A stretch of DNA of 64,000 nucleotides from Mycobacterium sp. (GTDB taxonomy: Bacteria > Actinomycetota > Actinomycetes > Mycobacteriales > Mycobacteriaceae). The position numbers and the translations under genes are program-made. Under the pieces are notes generated by a model. It saw nothing but the letters and a program-made list of their open reading frames with translations. It was not told the DNA's origin and searched no databases. Below are positions 17,162 to 24,554 of this stretch, in pieces (position 1 is the stretch's first letter; each line of letters starts with the position of its first letter). Where the stretch lies: contig JACPVR010000019.1 in NCBI GenBank assembly GCA_016197405.1, forward strand, positions 1 through 64,000, given 5' to 3'.

Positions 17162-18048
17162 AGTGCGGTCGCCCAGCCGGGATTGAGCGAAATCGGATGC
17201 TCGGCCGTCTCTTTCGTCGCCGTGAGCATGGCGTCGGGATGGTCCTGCAACAGTGTGACGGGATACTCCGCGGTGGGCTCACCGAACAGTGCCACCCGCA
17301 GCGCGGTCTGTTTCCATGCGCCGGTGTCACTGAAGAGGCGCACCCGCCGGGCCGCCAGGATCTCCCGCATGCCCAACGTCACCGACATCGGAGGAACGAA
17401 TTGGTATGCGCCACCCAGTGTTCGCTGCGAGAGCGCGATGATGGTGTCGACGTTGTTGTCCTGGATACGGGCGGTGGAATTGCGCAGGTCCTCCACCGAG
17501 ATCTCACTGAACGGGTTGCGTCGCGCCTGGTTGTAGGCGACATGCCCGTCCTGTCCCCAGCCGCCGTAGGCGAGGTCGGCAGGATTGCTGATCAACTCGG
17601 CAGACATCGCGGCGCAGGTGTCCGGTGTCAGCCAGTGCCGCTGCTCGACCGCGGGCAGCAGCGCATCGTCGATGGCACCGTAGAACTCCCGCTCCATGGT
17701 GCCGCGGAAGCTGTACGGATGGTCGCGCGAGATCTCCAGGCCCTGCCAGTCCAGGCATTCGTCCATGTGGAAGACCTCGAGATTGTGCAGACTCACCTTG
17801 TCGCCGTTGACGATTCGCGCAAAGGGTGCCATCCAGGCCATCGGTCCGCACGGCAGGATCATCCGGAAGTTGCGCCCCTCGTGCTGCGCCTGCACGACGG
17901 CGTCGACGAACTCCTGAGCCATGACGCGACCCATCTCATTCCTGTCGTCGACCAACCGGAACGGTATGCGGCGCGCGGGGTGGGTGGCCAGTTCAGCCGC
18001 GGGAATCGTGCACCACTCCAGCAGCGCGCTCTTGGACAGGGTTTGCAT
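17158..18048 (-). CDS. NagB-like sugar-phosphate isomerase/deaminase, catalytic Glu replaced
   Basis: A 296-aa protein of the glucosamine-6-phosphate isomerase/deaminase superfamily. Matching NagB, FHMDECLD near residue 93 carries the catalytic Asp region and GQDGHVAYNQ near residues 165-174 the Asp and His of the DGH motif. The Glu that follows in true NagB enzymes (usual form DGHIAFNE) is Gln here, so the ring-opening relay is changed. The N-terminal 25 residues are an extension. ATG 18048 has an excellent AAGGAG a few bases upstream, which rejects longer starts. Possible activities are deamination/isomerisation of an unusual amino sugar, or isomerisation of a non-amino sugar phosphate. It sits between the ROK regulator and the kinase in one operon. 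Confidence 0.75.
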   Translation of the reverse strand: MQTLSKSALLEWCTIPAAELATHPARRIPFRLVDDRNEMGRVMAQEFVDAVVQAQHEGRNFRMILPCGPMAWMAPFARIVNGDKVSLHNLEVFHMDECLDWQGLEISRDHPYSFRGTMEREFYGAIDDALLPAVEQRHWLTPDTCAAMSAELISNPADLAYGGWGQDGHVAYNQARRNPFSEISVEDLRNSTARIQDNNVDTIIALSQRTLGGAYQFVPPMSVTLGMREILAARRVRLFSDTGAWKQTALRVALFGEPTAEYPVTLLQDHPDAMLTATKETAEHPISLNPGWATAL

Positions 18049-18094
18049 GAAAAACTTCTCCTTCGTGATGAGGACGGTCGCCGGATGGGGACCG

Positions 18095-19318
18095 TCAAGG
18101 CATGGGATTGAGCGCGTCGAAGGCGCGTTCGGTCGCCTTGTAGAGCGCTCCGGTGACTCCGCCGTCGCCGCCGAACGCGGCCAACCGCACGTCCGGCATG
18201 ATGGGCACGAGTTCTTTGAGCTCATCGCGCAGCGCATCCAGCAGCATTTCGCCGCCTTTGGACAAACCACCGGCGATCAGCACACATTCGGGGTTGATGA
18301 CGCACACGGCCGCGGCGATGCCGGCCGCGATCCGGTGAGTCATGCAGCGGAACACCGCAAGTGCGGCTTCATCGTTCTCGCGGACGCCGCGGAACACGAC
18401 CTCGGCATCGACGTCATCGGGGTTGCCGCCCGCGAGCTCGCGCAGCCGGGCACCGCTCGGTTCGGTCGCGGCGGCGCGCCCGTGCCTAGCCCAGGCCCGG
18501 CCGCCCGCGGCCCACTCCCACGAACCGATGCCGCTGCCGGCCGGCGGGTCGTCACCGAAACTCAGCGGCAGGTAACCGAGTTCACCGGCGGCTCCGACGG
18601 CTCCCGTGCAGGGAACGCCGTTGGCGATGATGCCGCCGCCGATGCCGATACCGAGCTGGACGTAGAGCACCGTCTCGAGACCCTCGGCGGCCCCCGCGAC
18701 CGCTTCTGCGAGCACGGACAGATCGGTCTGTCGTTCCACGAAGATCCGCTCGGGCTCGATGTCGAGGCATTCGGCGAAGGCGGTCCGCAGATCCGTGCCG
18801 TCCCAATGCAGAATCTGCGGGGCGAGACTGACCACCTGGGTGCGCGGATCGACCACACCGGGCGTGCTGACGACGACAACCCGAAACTCCGAAGCATCCT
18901 CGGAGCTCTGGCGTATCGCGGTCACCGCTTCTTTGACCAGACCGAGAAGGTAGTCCTTGTCGGGCTTCTCCCGACGCGTGCGAACCTCCTTGGCGGCCAG
19001 CAGGTCACCGTCGAGTGTCGCCGTTCGGGCGTTGACCTTGTCGGCACCGACGTCGATTCCGAGCACACAACCCTGCGACGTCGAAATCCTCAGACTCAGT
19101 GCGGGACGGCCTTGTTGGCGTTTGGCCGGCTCGGCCTGATACTCCTCAAGTAGTCCCTCACTGATGAGGTCGTCACAGATTTCCTTGATGGAGGTCTTCG
19201 ACAGCTTGATGATGGCGCCGAGCTGTGCACGGGTGACGCCTTGACGGCTGTGCACGACGTCGAGGACCAACCGGCGGTTGCGCGCGCGGGCCCGCTGCGG
19301 GCTGTCGAAGACCACCAT
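18095..19318 (-). CDS. ROK-family transcriptional regulator
   Basis: A 407-aa regulator. An N-terminal winged helix (about residues 10-65: GVTRAQLGAIIKLSKTSIKE) is followed by a sugar-kinase-like ROK domain with the ATPase-fold entry LGIDVGADKVNA and the ROK signature QLGIGIGGGIIANG with GAAGELGYLPL. The Cys-rich zinc motif of catalytic ROK kinases is absent, so this is a regulator that senses a sugar rather than a working kinase. It lies 5 bp after the permease stop, inside the operon it probably controls. The dyad at 20774-20798, just before the permease start, is its best candidate operator; the inducer would be the operon's sugar or its phosphate. Confidence 0.88.
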   Translation of the reverse strand: MVVFDSPQRARARNRRLVLDVVHSRQGVTRAQLGAIIKLSKTSIKEICDDLISEGLLEEYQAEPAKRQQGRPALSLRISTSQGCVLGIDVGADKVNARTATLDGDLLAAKEVRTRREKPDKDYLLGLVKEAVTAIRQSSEDASEFRVVVVSTPGVVDPRTQVVSLAPQILHWDGTDLRTAFAECLDIEPERIFVERQTDLSVLAEAVAGAAEGLETVLYVQLGIGIGGGIIANGVPCTGAVGAAGELGYLPLSFGDDPPAGSGIGSWEWAAGGRAWARHGRAAATEPSGARLRELAGGNPDDVDAEVVFRGVRENDEAALAVFRCMTHRIAAGIAAAVCVINPECVLIAGGLSKGGEMLLDALRDELKELVPIMPDVRLAAFGGDGGVTGALYKATERAFDALNPMP

Positions 19319-19323
19319 GGATA

Positions 19324-20760
19324 TCAGGCTTTCTCGTCGGTGAGTTCAGTCGGGGACAGGTCCGGCGCGGCGACCACCACTGCGGGTTCCCCGCGGAAGT
19401 TCGCGAACGCTGCCGCCAGAGCGGCACAGGCGATGAATGCGATCGCCGCGAAGTTACCGAGGTTACCGGGATACTCCGGCCACGGCACGAACTGGAAGTA
19501 CAGCGGTGCCAACAGAATTGCGATTGCGAGCGCCGGGAATACCACGTGGATGACGATATTGGTGCCACGTTCGGCGCGATCGGTCAGATGGTATTTGATG
19601 CATGCAATGCAAGTCATGATGTAGATGATTATGGCGAACACCGTGATGAGTGCTCCGAGCACCGCGAAGGTGGTGACCGGTCCCAGAACGATTCCCAACA
19701 CGAGGGCGACGCCCACCGACACCGCCGTCTGAAAGTAGATCGCGAAAGTCGGGGTGGCGTGTTTGGGGTGGGTGTTGCCGAAGCGCGCCGGTAGGCGGCC
19801 CATCCGGCCGAATGCGAACACGATCCGCGATGCGGCGATGGTGCCGGCATTGACGTTGCCGATGAAGCTGTTCACCAGTGCCAGTAGAACGAGTACCCAG
19901 GCGGGGCCCCAGAATTTGTGCGCCAACGCGATCCAGGGGCTGTCCGCGGACGCGAAGTTGGCCATGTCGTCGAAGCCCCAGCCGACCACGGAGGCGTAGG
20001 AGCACAGCACGTAGAACGCACCACACGCCACAGCCGAGTACATGATGGTGCGAGGGATCGTCCGGCGGGGGTCCTTGACCTCTTCGGCCAACGGAGCGGC
20101 GGTTTCGAAGCCCTGGAAGGCCAGGATGGAGAAGACCACAGCCTTGAAGATTCCCGTCCACCCCGGCTCCAGCGCGTTCGCGGGATTGAAGACCGCCAGC
20201 GTGTTGTGGTGGCCACCGGCCACGATCATCCACACTGCGAGGACGACGAAGATACCGATCTCAGCGGCTCCCATGACGACGCCGGTTGCCGTGGATTGCT
20301 GAACCCCGCGGACGTTCAAGAAGCACACCAGCAGCGCCGCGGGGATGACGAAAACCCACCACGGGATGCTGACGCCCAGCGATGCGATGATGGTGCCGGA
20401 CAAGAACTGCCCGAAGAACACGAGAACGATTGGCGCGATGAGCAATTCGAGCGGTGCGTAAAGCCATCCGACGAAAGCACCCGCGCGCTTGCCCAGACAC
20501 TGTTCGACGTAGTCGGCGAGTCCGCCCGCGGTGCTGAAAACCCGCGCCAGCGACCCGATCGCCACGCCTACCAGCAGGATGACGACCAGCGCCAGCAAGA
20601 CCGCCAGCGGTGTCGCGGGGCCGGCGAACGCCACGGCCACCAACAGCGATGAGGCGACGCCTGCGGCGGGGCCCATGTGGGTCAATGCCTGAAAGACCCC
20701 CGGCACCAAGCCGATGGAGTTGCTGTTCAGTGTTTGCGCCTGAGGCGCCGGTGGGGTCAT
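19324..20760 (-). CDS. APC-superfamily amino acid/amine permease
   Basis: A 478-aa integral membrane protein with about 12-13 transmembrane segments and an APC-type pattern: the first helices carry GVFQALTHMGPAAGVASSL, the third the conserved AGGLADYVEQCLGKRAGAFVG-like region, and later FQGFETAAPLAEEVKDPRRT, typical of the amino acid/polyamine/choline group. It would import a small, usually nitrogen-containing solute by ion symport. As first gene of a sugar-type operon this is unusual and hints at an amino sugar or aminated polyol substrate. ATG 20760 has AGGAG close upstream, right after the operator-like dyad. Confidence 0.85.
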   Translation of the reverse strand: MTPPAPQAQTLNSNSIGLVPGVFQALTHMGPAAGVASSLLVAVAFAGPATPLAVLLALVVILLVGVAIGSLARVFSTAGGLADYVEQCLGKRAGAFVGWLYAPLELLIAPIVLVFFGQFLSGTIIASLGVSIPWWVFVIPAALLVCFLNVRGVQQSTATGVVMGAAEIGIFVVLAVWMIVAGGHHNTLAVFNPANALEPGWTGIFKAVVFSILAFQGFETAAPLAEEVKDPRRTIPRTIMYSAVACGAFYVLCSYASVVGWGFDDMANFASADSPWIALAHKFWGPAWVLVLLALVNSFIGNVNAGTIAASRIVFAFGRMGRLPARFGNTHPKHATPTFAIYFQTAVSVGVALVLGIVLGPVTTFAVLGALITVFAIIIYIMTCIACIKYHLTDRAERGTNIVIHVVFPALAIAILLAPLYFQFVPWPEYPGNLGNFAAIAFIACAALAAAFANFRGEPAVVVAAPDLSPTELTDEKA

Positions 20761-20773
20761 GCCTATCTCCTAA

Positions 20774-20798
20774 TTAGATCGGACAGTGTCCGTATTAA
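20774..20798. promoter_or_regulatory. 25-bp dyad, candidate ROK operator
   Basis: CGGACA (20780-20785), one centre base, and TGTCCG (20787-20792) form a perfect core; TTA/TAA at the ends add a second matched block, giving 9 of 12 paired positions per arm. It ends 14 bp before the permease ATG, overlapping the probable promoter, and no other regulator gene is near. Confidence 0.6.
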
Positions 20799-20881
20799 TG
20801 GGAGAAAGCTAACCCCTACCGCCCGACCTGGCAAGACCTGGGCGTTAAAAATGTGTTACCGACTGTTCGGTGACGAGACAC

Positions 20882-20905
20882 AAAGGCCCCGGCGGGGAGC
20901 TTTTT
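20882..20905 (-). terminator. Palindromic terminator after the H1-like/J-domain gene
   Basis: AAAGG-CCCC / GGGG-AGCTTT around a GGC loop, with T runs on both sides, begins 4 bp after the stop codon of the minus-strand gene at 20910. It could also shield the downstream permease operon from read-through. The stem is short but GC-rich with flanking A/T tracts. Confidence 0.45.
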
Positions 20906-20909
20906 GCGG

Positions 20910-21425
20910 TCAGCGCGTGCGCGACCGCAGCCGCAGATAGGCCTCGCGGCCGCGGCTGAACACCGCGCTGTCGCCGCCGTTGTCGGGATGGTGCGCGGCG
21001 GCGTACATCCGCCAGGCGCGCCGCAGCTGCGCATCCGAAAACGGTTCGCCCAGGCCGAGAATGACCAGCGGATCGGTGGGCGGCGCAGGTATGGCCCGCC
21101 GTTGTTTCGCCGACGCGCCGGCATCCGCGGAGCCGGTGCCGCGGAATGCTCCGGAATCTGCGGAGGGTGCGTGCTTTTTCGGCGGCGCCGCCTTCTTGCC
21201 GGGCGCCTTCTTCGCGGGCGGGACCTTTTTCGCCGCCTTCTTCGCCGCCTTCTTCGCTGCCTTCTTGCCTGGGGCCTTCTTGCCTGGGGCCTTCTTCGCG
21301 GGCGCGGCCTTCTTGGCGGGTGCGGCTTTCTTGGCCGCCTTCTTCGCAGGTGCCTTCATGGCAGCCTTGCCCGGCGAGGCCTTCTTCGCCGGCCGACGAT
21401 CCCCGTTTCCCGGCAGCTCTTTCAC
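20910..21425 (-). CDS. Lysine/alanine-rich histone-H1-like repeat protein fused to a J-domain-like C-terminus
   Basis: A 171-aa very basic protein. Residues about 10-90 are degenerate PAKKA/PGKKA/AAKKA repeats as in H1-like tails of mycobacterial nucleoid proteins, expected to be disordered and to bind DNA or RNA. The last 60 residues (DPLVILGLGEPFSDAQLRRA...) resemble a J-domain: helix II, an HPD tripeptide at about 146-148 (AAAHHPDNGGD) and helix III (REAYLRLRSR). The HPD loop of J-domains stimulates DnaK ATPase. GTG 21425 is preferred over GTG 21431 because GAAAGGA ends 8 bases before it; the earlier GTG would leave only 2 bases. It follows the frameshifted MFS gene on the same strand. A chaperone-recruiting nucleoid or ribosome-associated protein is an inference. 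Confidence 0.7.
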   Translation of the reverse strand: MKELPGNGDRRPAKKASPGKAAMKAPAKKAAKKAAPAKKAAPAKKAPGKKAPGKKAAKKAAKKAAKKVPPAKKAPGKKAAPPKKHAPSADSGAFRGTGSADAGASAKQRRAIPAPPTDPLVILGLGEPFSDAQLRRAWRMYAAAHHPDNGGDSAVFSRGREAYLRLRSRTR

Positions 21426-21467
21426 GACCACTGTCCTTTCGCCGAAGCTTTCTTGCCGGTCACCGGC

Positions 21468-22753
21468 TCAGGCCGGGACCGGTTCTTGACGCGGATCGGC
21501 GGGTGGGTCCAGGCTGCGCCCCGACGGGCCGTCGGCACGATGCGCCGTCTCCGGCACCCCGATCACCAGCAGTACCAGCGCGAGGATCGCGATCGCTGTG
21601 AGTACTCCCATCGCAGTGGTGTAGCCGCCGACGACGATGATCGCCCCGGCGAGCGTCGTGGAGACGGCCGCGCCGATCCCCTGGATCATGGTGGCCGCAC
21701 CCAACGCGATGTTGAAGCGGCCGCTGCCACGAGTCAGGTCGGCCACCATGATCGGGAACAACGCGCCCTGCCCACCCCGTCGAGCGCCTGGATAGCGATG
21801 ATCGAGCCAGTGTCGCCGGCCAGGACGAACAACAATCCCCGGATCGGCAACACGATAAAGGCGGCGACGAACAACGGCTTGCGGCCCCAGCGGTCCGCGT
21901 TGCGGCCCACCAGCATCGCCATCGGGATCATGACCAGTTGCGCGACCACTATCAACGCTGCCTGAAACAACGCGCCCTCGTGCGCATTGGCCAGCGCGAG
22001 CTTCTGCCCGGTGATCGGCAACATCGCACCGTTGGCCAATTGCCAGAGCATGGTCACCAACGCCAGCATCAGCAGTGGCCGGTTGCGCAGCAGCACCGCC
22101 AACCCCGACGGCTCGTCGTCGCCTCGCACCTGAGGGGTCAGGCCGCGCGCAAGTTTGTCGTCGATGAGCCGGGCTTTGATCATGAGTGTCGCGACGACCA
22201 CGAAAATCCCGCAGACACTCGCGATCCAGAAGCCGGCCCGCAAGCTGATCAAGTAGCCCGCCAGGCCGTAGACCGTGGATCCGACAACGTTGCCGGCATG
22301 GTTGAACGCCTGCATCCGACCGGTCCGAGCGGCAAAAGCCTTCGGACCGACCAGGCCGAGCGCGATCGCTCCGATCACCGGGGCGAGCACCACGGCCGCT
22401 ATACCGGTCATCAACTGCGCGGCGGTGACCACGACGAGGCTCGGCGCCAAAGTAACCACGAAAGTACCCAGTGCCGTCAGCGCGGCCGCGGCCATCAGAA
22501 GACCGCGTTTGTGGGTCGTCCGGTCGATCAGTGCCCCGGCCGGCGCGTTCAGCAACAGCCCGACGGCACCGCCCAACGTCAGCACCAGCCCGATGCTCGC
22601 CGGGTTCCAGCCTTCCTTGTTGATCAGATAGATCCCCAGGAACGGCCCCAGCCCCGCCTGGACATCGGCGAGGAAGAAGTTCACCCAATCCAGCGCGCGC
22701 AACGACCGCTTCAACTCACCGGCCGACGCGGTGTTCGCAGTGCCCGAATTCAC
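21468..22753 (-). pseudogene. MFS transporter, frameshifted
   Basis: Two frames together encode a complete 12-helix major facilitator of about 428 aa. From 22753 the first frame runs through helices 1-9 (FFLADVQAGLGPFLGIYL, conserved loop DRTTHKRGLL, NADRWGRKPLF) to ALDGVG and then turns to nonsense at about 21770, stopping at 21734. The other frame continues the protein from QGALFPIMVADL through the last helices (IALGAATMIQGIGAAVS, AIAILALVLLVIGVPE) to 21468. Homologs normally have a few more residues between the two halves at that point, so a small deletion (1 or 10 bp) fits better than an extra base. It is a broken gene or a sequencing error. Substrate unknown; the family includes drug exporters. 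Confidence 0.75.
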
Positions 22754-22847
22754 GGCATCTTCATCCCCCGACAGGGATCACCGCAAACGGTTCATGCGCC
22801 ATTTCGGGAAGGCTGGCAGGAGACTCACAGGTTCGTGCCCGACGGGT

Positions 22848-23233
22848 TCAGCAGTGCAGATCCGCCGGCGGCAGGGTGCCCTGGATGAAGAACGCCTCCA
22901 AGGGTTTGTCGATACAGCGATTACCGCTGAAGGCCACCGTGTGCCGATCGCCGACGAAGGTGATCGCGGTGCGCCGAGTTGGGCGGCCACATCGACCCCG
23001 ACCTACCGTTGCCGCCTGCACCGGCCAGAAGACGCCCATACAGCCGGATCACTCGGATACACATCGTCGGCGCAATGAACCGCCGTGAGCGCGTCTCCGA
23101 TGTTGGTGTAATGACCATCCTCGTCAAGCTGCAAGTACTCGTCTGCCAGTTCCAGCAGATCGTCGGCATCGAGACCGCGTTCGACCGTGGTGAGCCTCGC
23201 ACGCAGTCGCCTGCCACAGTTGCAGGCGATCAC
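22848..23233 (-). pseudogene. Remnant of TAP-like secreted alpha/beta hydrolase (peptidase S33 type)
   Basis: Fragments of the C-terminal third of a tripeptidyl-aminopeptidase-like hydrolase survive in different frames. The frame from 23233 gives LLELADEYLQLDEDGHYTNI followed by GDALTAVHCADD, the typical pre-lid segment. Then come AAQLGA in a second frame (about 22985) and, in a third, ITFVGDRHTVAFSGNRCIDK with EAFFIQGTLPPADLHC ending at a TGA (22848-22850). The last part holds the catalytic-His loop (G-D-x-H-T) and the terminal Cys pair of this family. The N-terminal two thirds, with the catalytic Ser, are absent and the middle is deleted, so it is a decayed gene. Functional homologs are exported and cleave peptides or lipids at the cell surface. 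Confidence 0.65.
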
Positions 23234-23312
23234 CTTGGGCGAGTCGGGTTACCGCCCGCATGCGAGAGCGGGTCTACCGCAACGGTTTGGCGACGCAATC
23301 GCCGCCCTGACT

Positions 23313-24554
23313 CTAGGTTGCCTGCGGCGCGCCGAAAAGGTCCGACACGGCCTGGTGAGCGCAGAAGCGAAACGCCGATGACGACACCAACGCGGCGTCC
23401 ATGTTCAGACACACCCTGACCTCGCCGCCATAGTCCATCGGCGATGCGACGACGCGGGTGCCGGTAACAGGAGCAAAGCCACTGAAATCGACGACCCGGT
23501 GTCCCTGAACCTCCAGGGCGGGCATGGTCACTAAGGATGTCAAGAGGACATCGGAAATTTCGGCGTCGGCCGGACCGGAGGTTGCGGTGGCCGGCGCGGT
23601 GGGAGCGGCGCCGCGCAGCATCTCCATTGCCTTCTGCTCACTGGCGGCGATCTCCGCTGCGAGCAGCTTCGCCAACGCGGGAAGGCGGTCGGTGCCGATG
23701 ACGTCGGCGCCGACGCGGATGTTCGGTACATGAACCCCCAACGCTCCATTGCTGAGGTCATACAGCTTGTCCGATGTCGTCGGCAGTGTGAAAAGGATGC
23801 TGTCTCGGCTGGTGCCGGCGCGCTCCCGATACCGGAACATCGCGTCGGCGATCAGGCTGATGGACACCACGTCCAGCGACACACCGTGACGAGCCGCCAC
23901 GGCGTCCCAGATCTCGCGCGCCCCGGCCTCCAGCAGCGCCACCTCCTGCCTGCGGAGGTCGAGCGCGGCATCGGCAGATCCGGCCCCATCACCCGCGGAG
24001 ATCAAGTGCCCGACCACCGCGGGCGGCTCTGGTGCCGAAATCTCTTGCAGGACATCGGTATCTTGCACGACATCAACCCACCGCGTTGCCTGGACGTCGA
24101 CGCCGAAGGCGCTGGCCAGCATGGTCAGCGCCTCGGCACCATTGCCGACGGCATGGTGCAACCGCACCAACAGCGCACTGCCGCCGCCGCGCAATGGCGA
24201 GAAATAGACAACGTGCCACAGTGGCCGATCCAGGGGGAAGACCCGCTCCTGCAGCCTGCTGCAATGGTCGTACACGACGCCCATGTCGGTGTCCGGCGCC
24301 AACTCGACGAAGTCGACTTGGCCGCCGGCGGCGGTAGGAACCCACTGCTCACCGCCTGACGCGATCCGTTGCCGCAACCGCGGGCTCACGGCCGTCAGTG
24401 ATTCGATCGCCGTCCGTACCTCCTCGGCGGTCAGCGGCTCATCGAGAACGAGAACGTAGGACAACGCGACGTTCATGCCGCCTCGCGTCTCCATATCGAG
24501 GAACATCCGCGAGGGAAACGTGATCGAACGATCAACGGGCAAGGTTCGAGTCAC
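23313..24554 (-). CDS. Wax-ester-synthase/DGAT-type acyltransferase with HHxxxNG motif
   Basis: A 413-aa protein of the WS/DGAT (DUF1298) condensation-domain superfamily. The N-terminal half contains the active-site motif as HHAVGNG (about residue 132), in the context [15 protein letters not shown]: the base His is present but the usual Asp of HHxxxDG is Asn. The C-terminal half has the DUF1298 features [26 protein letters not shown] and [15 protein letters not shown] with [14 protein letters not shown]. Its ATG overlaps the MmpL stop by 4 bp, so it is coupled to a lipid exporter, as PapA acyltransferases are in mycobacterial glycolipid loci. The likely job is acylation of a lipid or sugar precursor that MmpL carries out; triacylglycerol or wax synthesis is the alternative. 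Confidence 0.8.
   Translation of the reverse strand: MTRTLPVDRSITFPSRMFLDMETRGGMNVALSYVLVLDEPLTAEEVRTAIESLTAVSPRLRQRIASGGEQWVPTAAGGQVDFVELAPDTDMGVVYDHCSRLQERVFPLDRPLWHVVYFSPLRGGGSALLVRLHHAVGNGAEALTMLASAFGVDVQATRWVDVVQDTDVLQEISAPEPPAVVGHLISAGDGAGSADAALDLRRQEVALLEAGAREIWDAVAARHGVSLDVVSISLIADAMFRYRERAGTSRDSILFTLPTTSDKLYDLSNGALGVHVPNIRVGADVIGTDRLPALAKLLAAEIAASEQKAMEMLRGAAPTAPATATSGPADAEISDVLLTSLVTMPALEVQGHRVVDFSGFAPVTGTRVVASPMDYGGEVRVCLNMDAALVSSSAFRFCAHQAVSDLFGAPQAT

Noticed and set aside
20910-21425. HupB/MDP1 nucleoid protein
   Set aside because: The basic repeats resemble the HupB tail, but there is no HU-type fold at the N-terminus and the C-terminal segment is J-domain-like.
21146-21601. 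Ala/Phe/Gly-rich or Ser/Pro-rich frames opposite the H1-like gene
   Set aside because: They are complements of the lysine/alanine repeats and show no family features.
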